Below are positions 37,181-48,208 of a stretch of DNA of 64,000 bases, one piece after another (positions within the stretch are counted from its first letter, which is position 1; the number at the start of each line of letters is the position of its first letter). The stretch is from Arthrinium phaeospermum. Its lineage: Eukaryota; Ascomycota; Sordariomycetes; Amphisphaeriales; Apiosporaceae. The translations under genes and the position numbers were made by a program. Under the pieces are notes generated by a model. The model saw nothing but the letters and a program-made list of their open reading frames with translations, made no database searches and was not told where the DNA came from. The stretch is from assembly GCA_006503535.1 (NCBI GenBank), contig QYRS01000012.1, forward strand, positions 1,956,001-2,020,000. The letters run 5' to 3'.

Positions 37181-37340
37181 TGCTTCTCCAGCCGTCGAGG
37201 CGCCATACCCAGCCCGACAGCCCGCCGGACAAGGGCGTCACCTTTCGGCAGACGATTTGGTGCTGGTCGAGGTAGCGGTCGATGCCGCCGCTCCAGTCTC
37301 GGGGGTTGGCGGGCGTTTCTTGGGTGATTTCGACGGACAT
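36073..37340 (-). CDS. APH-family (aminoglycoside phosphotransferase fold) kinase-like protein
   Basis: Two exons (36867-37340 and 36073-36795) give 398 residues. The N-lobe has LSGGLSGWVWRL and VILKCADG with the likely ATP lysine; the C-lobe has LGNWLARLHLAG, TPWDFRPMNTLV and IVDWEFCHFGDPVYDL. The last two correspond to the catalytic loop and metal-binding DxE/D motif of the APH/choline-kinase fold. The usual HGD of the catalytic loop is PWD here, so the His is missing while Asp and Asn remain. Between strands of the N-lobe sits a run of 16 aspartates encoded by a GAC repeat. Fungal APH-fold proteins act on small molecules or are uncharacterised; no drug-resistance role is implied. Start 37340 is chosen as MSVEITQ; an upstream ATG at 37361 also fits. 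Confidence 0.82.
37131..37179. repeat. GTC/GAC trinucleotide microsatellite, about 16 units
   Basis: An uninterrupted GTC repeat on the plus strand inside exon 1 of the APH-fold gene. On the coding strand it reads GAC and encodes a run of 16 Asp. The frame is kept for any whole number of units, so length variation would change only the acidic loop. Confidence 0.95.
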
Positions 37341-38111
37341 GATGTCCAGTATGTTAAGCAATATACGTATACAATGGCTAATACTGAGTCTAAGCGAACG
37401 GGATGTGAGCTTTTCCTTTGCTCCCAGAGCAACCTATGTTGCGCCTCTGGAGACTAATATGTGTCACGTGCCTGACCTGCGCACAATGCAAGTGTTGGTG
37501 TTAGTCCATCCTCGGACCTAGCCGCCTCTCCACACGTCCTTACCGCCATTCGATAGTACCTACACTTACATATTATGGTTTTACCCTTCCAGGTGGCATT
37601 GGTCTTGGCCAGCCACGTACAAGGTCGCATCGGTCGGTGCGGGCTGCGTCGGACCACGATATAGTGACGGTTCGGCGGCCCGGGCACGGGCGGAGCCGTT
37701 TCATCTGGTATAGTAGTACCGAGTACGCCTCTTTCCTATTGGCGGAATCCCTGTCCCCCACAAAAGTATGTCCGTGTATGTAGGTAACTCGGACGGGCTT
37801 ACTTACCCACGCGAGTCATGCCTCTGATGGTCACAGCCGGGATGCCACTTTGACTTGACTCGGGGAAACTCTATTCTACGACCAGAGAAGGAGGATATAC
37901 ATACATTTTAGGTTACAGTAATCCTGATCACAATCATGAGAGAGCCCTTGTGCTCAATGTAGAAGCCCGTGTCTGAAACCAAACACCCGGCGGCCTCTTG
38001 ATCCCGACCTGGAACATGGTCGGGACAGTCTCACCGCAGAAACACGCAAATGCCACAGGCCCACGTGAGGACTATTATTATTCATACTACTGCATTCGGG
38101 CTATTACCTAG
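37341..38111. other. intergenic, nothing seen
   Basis: About 770 nt between the APH-fold gene start and the end of the terpene cyclase gene. No gene was recognised. Confidence 0.5.
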
Positions 38112-39805
38112 CTAATAATTAATATGGCTTACATTATGTAACAGTAACGAATTAGCACCCGATACCGCTATCGCCCCGTTGCTGGACGCATCCTCGCTGT
38201 GCTTCCGTGCCAAGAGGACTGGTATTGCAGGGGGCGACACGGGACCGGTCTCCTGTGGCATGGTCGGCGGCCCATCATTCATGGCCTCGATCGCCTGGAC
38301 GGCCAGCGCCGTCGTCAGCCCCTGGTGCCCCAGCTTGACGCCCGTCTTGCCGTACCGGCAGAGCCAGCCGGTCCCGAACGACCCGTCCGCCTGCTGCTTG
38401 GTGAGCAGCCGCTTCAGGTCCGTCGGGTTGCGCAGGCCCACGTAGTGGCACGCCAGCACCCGCATGCCCAGGGCGAGGGGGTCCGCCGTCAGGTTGATGC
38501 GCTCCCGCAGGCGTTCTTGGAGAAGCGTCTTACTGGTGTGGCAAAGGTCCGAGTCCGGGTTCTCCCGCAGCAGCCGCGCGAAGAAGTACAGGAACACGTC
38601 GGGCTGGTGGTAGTACCGCGTCCCGTTCTCGTAGGCGCGGTGCCGGAGCACTTCCTGGATCCAGGTTTGGGTGGCGGCCAGGCCCGGGTCCAGGCCCCGG
38701 CCGTAGGTGTAGAAGAGCCGGACGACGTTGACGCAGACGGTGGGGTCTGTCCGGTCGCGCGTCGCGTCGAAGTAGACTTTCACGATTCCGTCGGCGGACA
38801 CCATTTTCGAGGACAGCATCTCGTCCATGACCGAGTTGGATATTTCGAGACTCGGGGAGAGGACTTTGAGGGCGTAGGATGTCGTGTCGACATCATCGGG
38901 GTAGTTTTGGGACGTTCCAAAGGGGGTACCTGTCGCAGGGCCGGAGGTCAGTCACCCTGGCACTTCGCATTGCTGGGAGAGGGTGGGGAAAACCACGACA
39001 ACAAAAAGGAAAGGGGCTACTTACCCATAAAGTAGTTCCACGTCCGATCAAACCGCTTGAGCTCAATCAAGCTCAAGTCCTCCATGAGCTCGTAAATCAG
39101 CAACTGGCCAAAGTTGTCGGGCACGACGACGCCCGTGCTCGTCTCCGAGTGCAGCCGCCGGGCGTGGGCCCGAAGCCACTGCCGCCCCCGCGTCACCGGG
39201 TCCTCCAGCAGCGCGAGCAGCCTCTCCCGCACGCCGCCGGCGTCGTCGAAGACGATGCCCTCGCGGAAGCCGAGCGACTTGGCGGCCAGGACGTTCTCGG
39301 CCTTGTCGTCGACGAAGACGGTCTGGCCGGCGACGAGGTGGGCGGCAGAGAGGACGTGGTGGTAGAAGCGCAGCTCGGGCTTGCACATGCCGGCCTCGCT
39401 GGACGTGAAGATCCGGTCGAAAATGTCCCAGGCGAAGAACGGCTTGGCCTGCAGGATCGCCCAGTCGGGCCGCGAGATGTTGGACATGGCGTACACGCGC
39501 AGGTCCGGGTGCGCGGCCCGGAGTTCGCGCACAAAGGCCACCACGTCGTCGTTCTGGCCCTGGGACGCCCTGGCTAGGTCAAAGGCCGTGGTGATGTCGT
39601 CCGCGGGAACGCCGTAGTGGTCTGCTAAGCGGGCATAGCATTCGTCTTGGCCTAGGAGGCCGCAGTTGTACTCGCGCCAGATGGGCGAGGTGCGGAACTC
39701 TTTCAGGAGCTTGGGCGGGACGGGGAGGGTCGAGGCAGGTTTCCAGCTGCAGAGCACATCCCCAATGTCCAGGATGATAGTAGTAATGGGTTGAGAGTCT
39801 GTCAT
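38112..39805 (-). CDS. HAD-type class II terpene cyclase (drimane-synthase-like)
   Basis: Two exons (39025-39805 and 38112-38929) give 532 residues. The N-terminal half is a HAD domain: motif I ILDIGDVLCSW, motif II YAMSNISRPDW, motif III lysine in GMCKPELRFY and motif IV VFVDDKAENVLAAKSLG. The C-terminal half has YPDDVDTTSYAL, the DxDTT acid motif of class II cyclisation, then VCVNVVRLFYTYGRG, HRAYENGTRYY and LTKQQADGSFGTGW. This order matches the fungal HAD-like terpene cyclases (AstC-type) that protonate farnesyl diphosphate to drimanyl diphosphates. In motif I the second Asp of DxD is Gly (DIGD), so phosphatase activity is doubtful. Start 39805 (MTDSQPITT) is preferred over 39847. It is divergent from a class I terpene synthase. 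Confidence 0.92.
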
Positions 39806-40994
39806 TTCAATGCAGTCTTGTGTTGGTAGTATGAGATGGGATGGCATGTTTCGTAAGAGAGCTACTCAACATGGTGTCTGAGTTGCAGAGGCTTGCGTAT
39901 ATTATACATAGTTGATGCCGTCCGGGCAGTGCCCGCGTCCCCCATCATCCTCTCCACATTCACCTTCTTCGCCCTTGTTAAGGGTCCGCAAAACCCTTGA
40001 TGAGTTGGTTGGATTTCGGTCACTGCCCTGCCGACATCAGCTCGCGCATGGCGTGGTTGACAAGTTGGTCGTGGCCGTACCCTGGCACGCACAGCTTCCC
40101 TCCCGTCCCATCCCATCTCATCTCCTTGGCTGTAAGAAACACTTGCTCGCTTGGCCGCTAAATGCAGCTGAAAGATTGGGGAACGTGCTGTTTACACGAC
40201 CCCATCAGGTAGTTATGGTTCAGCTCCCCTTATTACCAAGTATTATTCATAGCCAAGTGTCCTCATGCAGGGTACTTTGTTTCAAAGGCCGGTTCCCATT
40301 GTGGAAGCTGTGTTCGAAGGCCAAGGGTATAGAAGACGGTTCTTGTAGAGTAGGTAAGCAGTGGACGAGGATGGACCCGAAACGTTGATCCGACATTTGC
40401 CCTATCCGGATGACTGGCCCACTATTCTAGGTGCTTATGCGCCGCCAAGCCCATACCGAACTTGGTGAATCAGCACGCGACTCAGGGATGGTCTTTTTCC
40501 AGGAGCTGGACCCGTAACTAACCCGGTTCTCGGGAACTGTAATATGCGGGCCGAGATCCTACCTCATATTATTACCCATGAAGCTCAACTATGTGGTTGC
40601 ATACAGCACATTTGTTTCTAGCCATGCCACGGACCCCCGGCTCACGTATCCGTGGTTCCCTTCTGCCGGGGTGTTGACTAAGTCCCCATGGCCAAATCGC
40701 CCATGCTTTTCGTCCATGGGTTTCTCATTTGTTTGGTGTCTGAACGGTTTGGCATCCCTGCTACGCATCTGCTCGTAATTATGTTGGGCAATCTAAAGGG
40801 GGAGCGGGACCTGCTGCAAAACACAAACTCCAAAAGAACGTGCATGTTGTCTTCTCATAGTGCCACTGTCTATAGTTATCTAGTCTTGGTTCTTCCTTGG
40901 TACTCGCCCTCGTTCGTCCGACGTCCGGCACCCTATCACCTCTCGTCGTCACTTGCAATAATATCACACCGGCTTTTGCCCGCTTTTGCCCGCC
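39806..40994. promoter_or_regulatory. bidirectional promoter region of two terpene genes
   Basis: The 1.19 kb between the divergent starts of the class II cyclase and the class I synthase must contain both promoters and could coordinate them. No ORF of interest is present. I did not recognise a defined factor-binding site. Confidence 0.6.
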
Positions 40995-42297
40995 ATGTCC
41001 ACCCCAGCTCTCCAGTTGGAAAAGATGGCGGCTCCCGAGGACCTGGAGCACGTGATCCCCGTAGTCTTTTCGTGGAACTACCTACCCCGACTCCCCCCTT
41101 TCCTAGTGGTCCAGGACTGGTCGTTTGAGAGCCCCCTCGCCGCCGCCGCCGCCAACGGGTCTGTCCACGACCCCTTTTCCGACAACTGCTTCCCCATCGA
41201 TCCCAAGGCCGCCGGGTTCCCCTACCACACCGGCCTCACCTGCCTCCAGCACAACCGGCACTGGAAGGCCGCCCTGGACTACGCGGCGGAGCTGTGCGAG
41301 CTCGTCGCCGCGGACAAGAGCTACAGCAGTGCCAAGCTATCCCGCGGTGGCAATTTGGCCACCATCGCCGAGCGCGAGCTCAAGGCGCCGCTCGGAGAGC
41401 GTTTTGTTACGTTTGCCATCAACCTCTTCCCCAAGGCCGACGAGGAGCGCATGAAGCTGATCGCCGTGGGCATTCTGTTTGTCGTCATGTTCGATGGTGC
41501 GTCTTCTTTTTGTTTTTAACCCCCCAGCAACTTAAATGATAAATATTTGTGTGGCGCCTGCTGACCGACGTGCAGATTCCTGGGAGGAAGCGCCCGGGGA
41601 AGACCTGAAAAACGTCCAGGACGACTTCGTCGCGCGCATGCGCGGCCAGAAGAAGCCCGAGGCGGAGGGCACTGTTGCCCACACGCCGCTGCAGGCGCGC
41701 ATCGACGAGATCGTGGCCCTGTGCCACGCCTGCGACGCCCGGACGGGCACGGACGCGGGCCACGATTTCATCGAGCGCATGCTCGAGTGGGTGATGCACT
41801 CGCAGCCGGAGCCCCGGGGGTTCGCCACCCCGCGCGCGTACCTCGACTACCGCTGGATGGACGCGGCCGACTGGTGGCTGGCGGCGGCCTGCAAGCTGAG
41901 CACCGCGTCGCCCATCTCGCTCGAGGACCCCGTCACGGCCCGGATCCTGCGGCTGGCGGGCGACCACGTCTCCATCGTCAACGACCTGGGGTCCTTCGAC
42001 AAGGAGCAGGCCGCGCTCGCGAGCGGGCGCACCGTCGTGTTCATCAACCTGGTGCGGGTGCTGCAGACGAGCTGCGGGCTGGCGTCGGTCGACGACGCCA
42101 AAGCCGCGGCGTTCGTGCTGCAGCTGCTGAACGAGCGGGAGATGCTGGAGGAGTGCGAGCGGTTGAGGGCGGATGGGCGCATGACGGGGGAGCATTGGCG
42201 GTTTGTGGATTCGTTGCTGCTTCTTTGCGCGGGGAATACGTTTTATACGATGACTACGAGCCGTTATGGTGGGGAGGCTGCTAGGATCAAGAAGTAA
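40995..42297 (+). CDS. class I terpene synthase
   Basis: Two exons (40995-41496 and 41576-42297) give 407 residues; the intron cuts directly inside the metal motif. The aspartate-rich motif is VMFDDSWEE (DDxxE), and the second metal motif is HVSIVNDLGSFDKEQ (NDxxSxxxE). An Arg in LDYRWMDAADWW fits the diphosphate sensor, and TTSRYGG gives the C-terminal RY pair. These residues bind three Mg2+ ions and the diphosphate to start ionisation-type cyclisation. The N-terminus (VIPVVFSWNYLPRLPP) lacks a signal peptide, as expected for a cytosolic enzyme. The length is typical of fungal mono- or sesquiterpene synthases. Substrate and product cannot be read from sequence. It is paired head to head with a HAD-type class II cyclase. 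Confidence 0.93.
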
Positions 42298-42586
42298 GGG
42301 GTCTTGTTTCTTTGCTTCCTGGGTTGCTTTGTTGTAATTTGAGAAGTTGCAAAGCTATATGAGCTATACAGTCTTGATAGTGCGAAAAGGGGGTCCATAG
42401 TGACACAATAGTAATCCACTTTTTGGAAGTTGAGTCGGCTGAGATCTTAATCTAAGAACCAACGTCTGATTTGCCCGAAGAGAACAGGCGTATGAGGGAG
42501 TAATCTGTTATCCGACTGTACAGCCCACCGTCTCGCCGTTATTCAACGTTTACGCCACTTGAATATACTTAACCCAGCCCACTCGG

Positions 42587-43880
42587 TCAATATTCGTACA
42601 CGTAACAAGCCGGCGTCCCCCCCATGGTATCCAACAAATCCCCCACCTTCCTGTCCGGCCCCGTGGCGCCCATCTCCAGCATATCCGTCCGCTGCGTGTA
42701 CCCCATGCCCTCGTCCCCCCGCGCCAGCCGCGTCCCCATCACCTGGCCCGCCCAGTCCGGGTGCAGCGCCTGCCACAGCCAGTAGACGTGGTCGACCATG
42801 GCGTGGTGGAACCAGAACAGCGGGTCCACCGCCGACGAGAAGTTGTCCGAGTTGTCCCCCCCTATAGTATGATGCCCGCCCGAGTGCAGCCCCAGGAATC
42901 CGTCCGGCGGCCGGCCCTGCAGCTCCGTCTGGAAGCGGAGCACGTCGCCCGACGCGGCGGCGGGGCCCGTCGTCGTCAGGTTCAAGAGGTTCGCGTACGT
43001 GTGCCACCGCGCCGAGGCGTACGCGTTCAGGTCCCGCCGCAGGCACCGCGGGTTGTGCGTGTTGGTGTCGGGCACGCTGGGCGGCATGCCGCGCATCGCC
43101 GGGTTGATGGGGCCGAGGTTCACCGTCAGGTTGGCGAAGGGGCCGCGCTCGATGCAGCCGCCGCCGGGTCCCGAGGGGAGGTAGACGAGGCCGGCGGCGA
43201 GGGTGCCGTTGTGTTCGAGGTAGGCGCCGTTGCCGCCCATGGAGTGTCGGAGCCGTCCATGAGCGGGTTCTGGGTGGGGTCGTCTTGGTACTTGAACCAG
43301 TCCCAGTACTAAGTGCAAAGCAACCCCGAATGGTCGTCAGCCTCGGATGACTGTCCTTTTCTCTCTTGGTCCATCTGTTTCTTGGCCATCCCTCAGACGG
43401 TGACTGTCTGGGATTATCTATGGTGTAGGGAACGCTTTGACTTACCGGCTGTGTCCCATTGTACCCACAGTCCTCCCTCAGCGCCTGCTCGTAGGTCCAA
43501 GTAAGGTAGCGATGGTACGTCAGAAAGTTGCCCGTGTTGTGGATGAGGCGCGTCTGGTTGATGTGGATCGCCGGCCAGTCGTCGTAGCGCACGCGCGCGC
43601 CCGCCGCCCAGCTCTTGTCCGACCGCGACGGCCGCCGGAACAGGCACTGGACGGCCCGGATGTAGGCCGTCTTCTCCGGCGCGGTCAGGGCGTCCCAGTC
43701 CCGGCGCTTCGCGGCGGTGGCGAGGGAACACCCCCCGGGCGGAGGCGGGCGGGCCGACTCTTTCTGTCTTAGGTTGGTCATGGCTTGGTGGTGAAGGGTT
43801 CTCAGGACATCGTCATGCGGAGCAACTGCGACGGATGCCGCAAGCCACAGGGATATGGCGAGGACCCCCAAGGGTTTCAT
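42587..43880 (-). CDS. secreted tyrosinase / polyphenol oxidase, one frame break
   Basis: Exon 1 (43446-43880) begins with a signal peptide (MKPLGVLAISLWLAASVAVA) and includes the CuA region: IHNTGNFLTYHRYLTWTYE, with the preceding His in WPAIHINQ a possible first ligand. A GTAAGT..TTAG intron (43309-43445) leads to exon 2, opening YWDWFKYQDDPTQNPLMDGS. The CuB region has LGLHSGGHHTIGG and FWFHHAMVDHVYWLW with all expected histidines. Type-3 copper oxidases of this group hydroxylate or oxidise phenols. At about 43240-43246 the frame must shift by one base (before MGGNGAYLEHNG), so as given the protein would truncate. It is convergent with the terpene synthase (289 nt apart) and may tailor its product or act independently outside the cell. 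Confidence 0.82.
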
Positions 43881-44513
43881 CCTGAACCTTCGACGGCGTG
43901 GACTTTGCCTCTTGTCAACTACGGCAGCAAGCCCACATCAAACCCAAAACGGGGATCACCATGACTCTAAATACGGACGGTTCACCACGCTCCGAAACGC
44001 CCCCTCCGAGACCGACGATTCGAGTGGGCTCACATAAGCGCCTACCCGCACCTATCAGCACGGCTAAAACGAAATACGGATCTTGGCCATGCAGGAAGAC
44101 ACAGCTAAGTCTGGGGGAGGGGTGGTTTCTCCGCGAATGACTCGTCAGATACGTGGTGTTTTGTGGATAATTCCCCGGTCAAGTTGGAATTGGTCTAGAG
44201 TATACACTTGCACTTATGTAGTATTCAGTGGCACCGAGCTAGCACTCGTCTGCATACATTTGTATGCACCTAGATGCTGGTCTGACATGATATTGCCTTC
44301 AACCAACCACCCGGACCGAAATGGACTAGTCACCTTGATTGGTTGTTTCATGCATTGGTGGGAGACCGCCTCCCAAGTCAACGAAAGGAATCAATTATAC
44401 CTACTTAAATATTTACAGCCCTAATATAGCGACACGTCAGAAAAGAAACAGGCCAGCCTGATATCCCAACAACCCATCTACCCACCCCCCTGCCTTACAC
44501 CCGGAACCGAGCC
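43881..44513. other. intergenic, nothing seen
   Basis: About 630 nt upstream of the tyrosinase and downstream of the protease locus. No gene was recognised. Confidence 0.5.
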
Positions 44514-45473
44514 TCAAGCCCAGTTGCTGCGAGCATACCCAATCGCATTCACCCAAGTCACCCCGCCCGCAAACACCGAGTCCACCACGACGTCCCCGCT
44601 GACGTAGGCCGTGCTGAGCACGCCGTACGAGTAGGCCCCGCTAGACTCCGTCACGAACAGCGAGCTGCCCGACTGCCCGCCCGAGCAGTCGAGGTCCGTG
44701 TGCACGGGGCCCGGCCCCGCCCGGTCGCAGCCCCCGACGCGCGTCGCCGTCACGCCCGTCTGGCGGTAGGGCCGGTTCCCCCGCTCAGGTCGCCCGGGTA
44801 CCCGAAGTTCGCAAACTTGGCCTGGCCCGCGTCGGCGGCGGGGACGGCGACGCGGGCGCCGAGGTAGCCGTGGGCGTCGCCGAGGCGGTCGGCGAGGACG
44901 AAGACGGCCCAGTCGTCCTCGGAGAAGCAGTCGCCGCCGTCGCCGTCGCCGTCGCGGTTGGACAGCAGGATGGTCGAGACGGAAGAGCTCGGGAAGACGT
45001 CGCCGGCGTTGTAGTCGGGCTGGAAGACGTAGGGCTGGTTGGCGACGTAGCAGTGGCGCGCGGCGACGTGGCGCGGGCCCAGCAGGGAGCCCGTGCAGTA
45101 GCCGCCCGGGAAGCCGAGCTTGCCCATGGCGGCGTAGGGGTAGGACTGGTCGTTGTACTGCACCCGGTCGTCGACGCCGCCGTTGACCCACCTCCTCTTG
45201 GAGGCGGCTGGGGACCCGGGTTGCTGCTGCTGCTGGGGAAGGGGGAGGAGGGGGGCTGCTCGTAGTAGACCGTTGGTGCAGCAGCAGATCTTGTTGCGAG
45301 ATGGTCGCGACTTCGGGGATCGTCGCGTTGGGGTTGGACCAGTACGATCGGAACTCCTCCAGGGGCGGGCCGATGGGATGGATGGCCGTCACTGCCGGGG
45401 CTTCCTCCTTGGTGGGCAGAGCCAGGGCGGCCAGGGGCAGACTGAGCTGCATGCACTTCAGCAAAGAAGACAT
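44514..45473 (-). pseudogene. chymotrypsin-fold (V8-like) serine protease, two frame breaks
   Basis: The first frame encodes a hydrophobic leader (MQLSLPLAALALPTKEEAPA) and a propeptide-like region. After a one-base shift in a C/CAG-rich tract near 45215-45250, a second frame carries WVNGGVDDRVQYNDQSYPY, GYCTGSLLGPRHVAARHCY with the likely catalytic His, DDWAVFVL with the likely Asp, and FGYPGDLSGG. After a further shift in a G5 run near 44780-44787 the first frame resumes with TDLDCSGGQSGSSLFV, where GGQSGS holds the nucleophile Ser. All three catalytic residues survive, and no in-frame stop other than those caused by the shifts is needed. It would be a secreted glutamyl-endopeptidase-like enzyme. 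Two compensating 1-nt breaks in homopolymer-rich spots suggest sequence error as much as decay. Confidence 0.75.
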
Positions 45474-48208
45474 GTTAGAGGATATTCAAGATTGAATTTG
45501 GGCTTGGACTAGTATTGCTATCCAGGGGGAACTTGTAGATGCTTTTGCAAGGCAGGGTTAATCTATTTTCGCCTGCTCCCGGGTAAGACAGTTTGCTACG
45601 CTTATATATTCGGTTCATTTTCATTGCTGCCGCACGATACTACGTTGAGTCTTGGCTATCTTGCATCGCAAGAGCTTTTTGATAAAAGATGGCCTGCGTG
45701 ATCTTTCTTACCTTATGATCATGCTGTGCAATCCAGAACTTGGTGTTTTTGTTCCTCACATGAAGCCCTTTGTTGCAGAATGACCATGGCATTATCATGA
45801 TGCTCTCAGACATGCACTGAACCCCGGTGAGGGCAGCCGATAAGGTCGCGGGGTCACAGCGCTTCCTATATAGGAAGTTGCGTGGAACCAGGTGGGAGGG
45901 AGGCGGGCGCGTCTCATTGGTCAGGGCACGGGCTTTCGCAAGACGCCACCCCCAGGTATCGGCGAATCAGGGGTAAGGACATCTGATGCGTACATGCATA
46001 ATCTTTTTTTCTCTTTCCCCAACCGCGCTCGTTACAAAAGACAGCCACCAGGACCGAAGTAGAAGGAGTGCGCTGCCAATGTCATAAGAGACCTCAGCTC
46101 GCTTTCTTGCTGGTAAGACTAGATACATCACCAGGCCGTTGCAACCATACTTCGCAACGTTACCTCGTGCTTGTCGGTCATCGCTGAAGAAGTCATCGGA
46201 TGAAGCACTGTGGCTTACGATCTCCCAGAGAGAAAGGATGCCATTCCTTTAGCATCTGGAACAGTCGTCGGAATCGATGGGTGAGGACTCTTTCCCGGTG
46301 TAGAAAACGCTGGCAACACTGGATGCGGACCTCTTATCTCAGCCGCAGTGGTGCATCATCACCCCGGTGTGCGGAAGATGGATTCCTTCGTACCAGTCCC
46401 GCCTCCAATAACCGTGTCCTCGCCGCCTGAAGGGTTCCTAAGATGAGGAGGCCAGCCGTTTGATGGTGCCCATTTTCAAAGTTCTGCCTGTGTCCGTGAC
46501 CGCTATGACGGTGTATTTCAAGGTCGTCAGTTTGCAGCTCTCAAGTTTATCAGCTGTTATTCCACCCCGGATTCTGAGAGGTGTATTGAAATAAACAGAT
46601 CCTGTTTACTTCTTATTCAAGCCCGCAGACGGGCTGGGCATCGACAGGGATCTATGGACTCGTCCATAGCTGTCAGCCATTGCCAAGATAAGCCCTCCAG
46701 ATCCAGCCTCCAGACTGCCAACATTGTGCCTCAAGTCTAGACCAAGTTGCATGGTCCTTCGTTGGCGCTTGAGGGGGGACTGTGAAAATATGGGCCTGGG
46801 TAAGTATGATCGTAAACGGAGAAGAAAGAGGCATACGAAAGTGCGCCAGCTTGATGCCTTTGGGTACCATCTGTTTGGGCAGGGGATAGGAGTACATAGT
46901 CTAGGAGGTCTAGGTCCAGCTGAAATGGTGAACTTTATTTCAACAAGGATCTGTATTGCCCGAACTAGCCTCAGAACCTCGGTGAACTCCCATCTGACTT
47001 GGTTGAATCAGCATGTATTGCCCCATGTCTATGCCAGTGCCATGCTTTATCAACACTCCTCCTCACGCTTTCCTCGCTCTCGCTCAGAGTAAGGACCAGA
47101 CAATGACCTAAGCCGCCCAAGCTACTTAGGTGACGTCGCGTGGACCCCTCAGGATCATACGTACGCATCTCCTCAACCACGCAGGGCGTAATGGGGTTCA
47201 AGGTAATTATCTCCAGGTGAACACAGACCAGCGCCCCCTCCTCCTTCCAAAGAAAAGTATCCATGGATAGATAGAATACGGTGTTATAGATCAACCATAC
47301 CCTGCCGCAGTTAAGTAATCGGAAGGAATATGGGGGAGGTTTTTAATCTCCGCGGCAAGCGGCAAGGATCAAATCACATGTCAAAACGGCTGTTCGCCAG
47401 ATGTAGCAGTATTACTACTCCGTACCGCAACGACGGAAAAGAACGAGGGACAAGGGTCGCCCGAGAGCGGAATGAACAAGGATGGGTGCCCTTGGCGGAC
47501 TATTCTGTGCTTAGATTCCTGCTCAGCTTTCTCTCTCTTTTTTTTTTCTTGATCGGAATCGGTCCGATTGTTAGTTTGAATATGAGTGGTATCCAACATA
47601 GAAATAACGTCCTCCACACAACGGGCCGGGGTTTATCGGCACTCATTCTACGACCATTTCGTACTCACAATATCGTTTCACCTCCAGCGCGTATCCAACT
47701 TGGAAGGGCAAGAAGGAAGAGAGGGGTTGCCCCGTTTGATCGGAGGGGCTCCCTCGGCCGAAGGGGCCGTGATCTCCCTTGCCAACCAACATACGTGCTG
47801 CATACCCAATTGGTCAAGTTTCCGCCCTGCCAGTGTTTTACTCCTGACATTCAGAGGGAATAGTCTATGCTCTCTACAGGCAAAGTTGATATTGGTATGC
47901 CCTGCGCCGTTGATGGTGCAGTGATGAAGGCCGCATGTCTGGCAAATAGCGAAGTGAAATGGTATCTAATTGAATGCAAAGAAACTTGGTGATGGTATCT
48001 AGAACTGTGAAGAAAAAGTGAAAATGCTGTGGTATCATGAAGATCAAAAATCGAAACCACCGCCCCGTGGTGGAAAAGCTCTCGAAGCTCTATGATGATG
48101 CAAAACGTCGCGAAACATTTCAAGTCGTGAAGTCATCTCAGAGATGTGAATTCTAGCCAACCGCACATGCACGCCATGTTTCTCCTCCTCCTCCTCTTTC
48201 CTTCCTTT
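45474..48208. other. long intergenic region, no gene supported
   Basis: About 2.7 kb. Short open frames around 46200-46430 and 47330-47860 contain no recognisable domain, and no terminal repeats or transposase fragments were seen. Parts could be old, eroded gene fragments. Confidence 0.4.

Noticed and set aside
46200..46430. Possible gene fragment around 46.2-46.5 kb
   Set aside because: Short readable pieces in two frames looked protein-like, but I could not tie them to a family.
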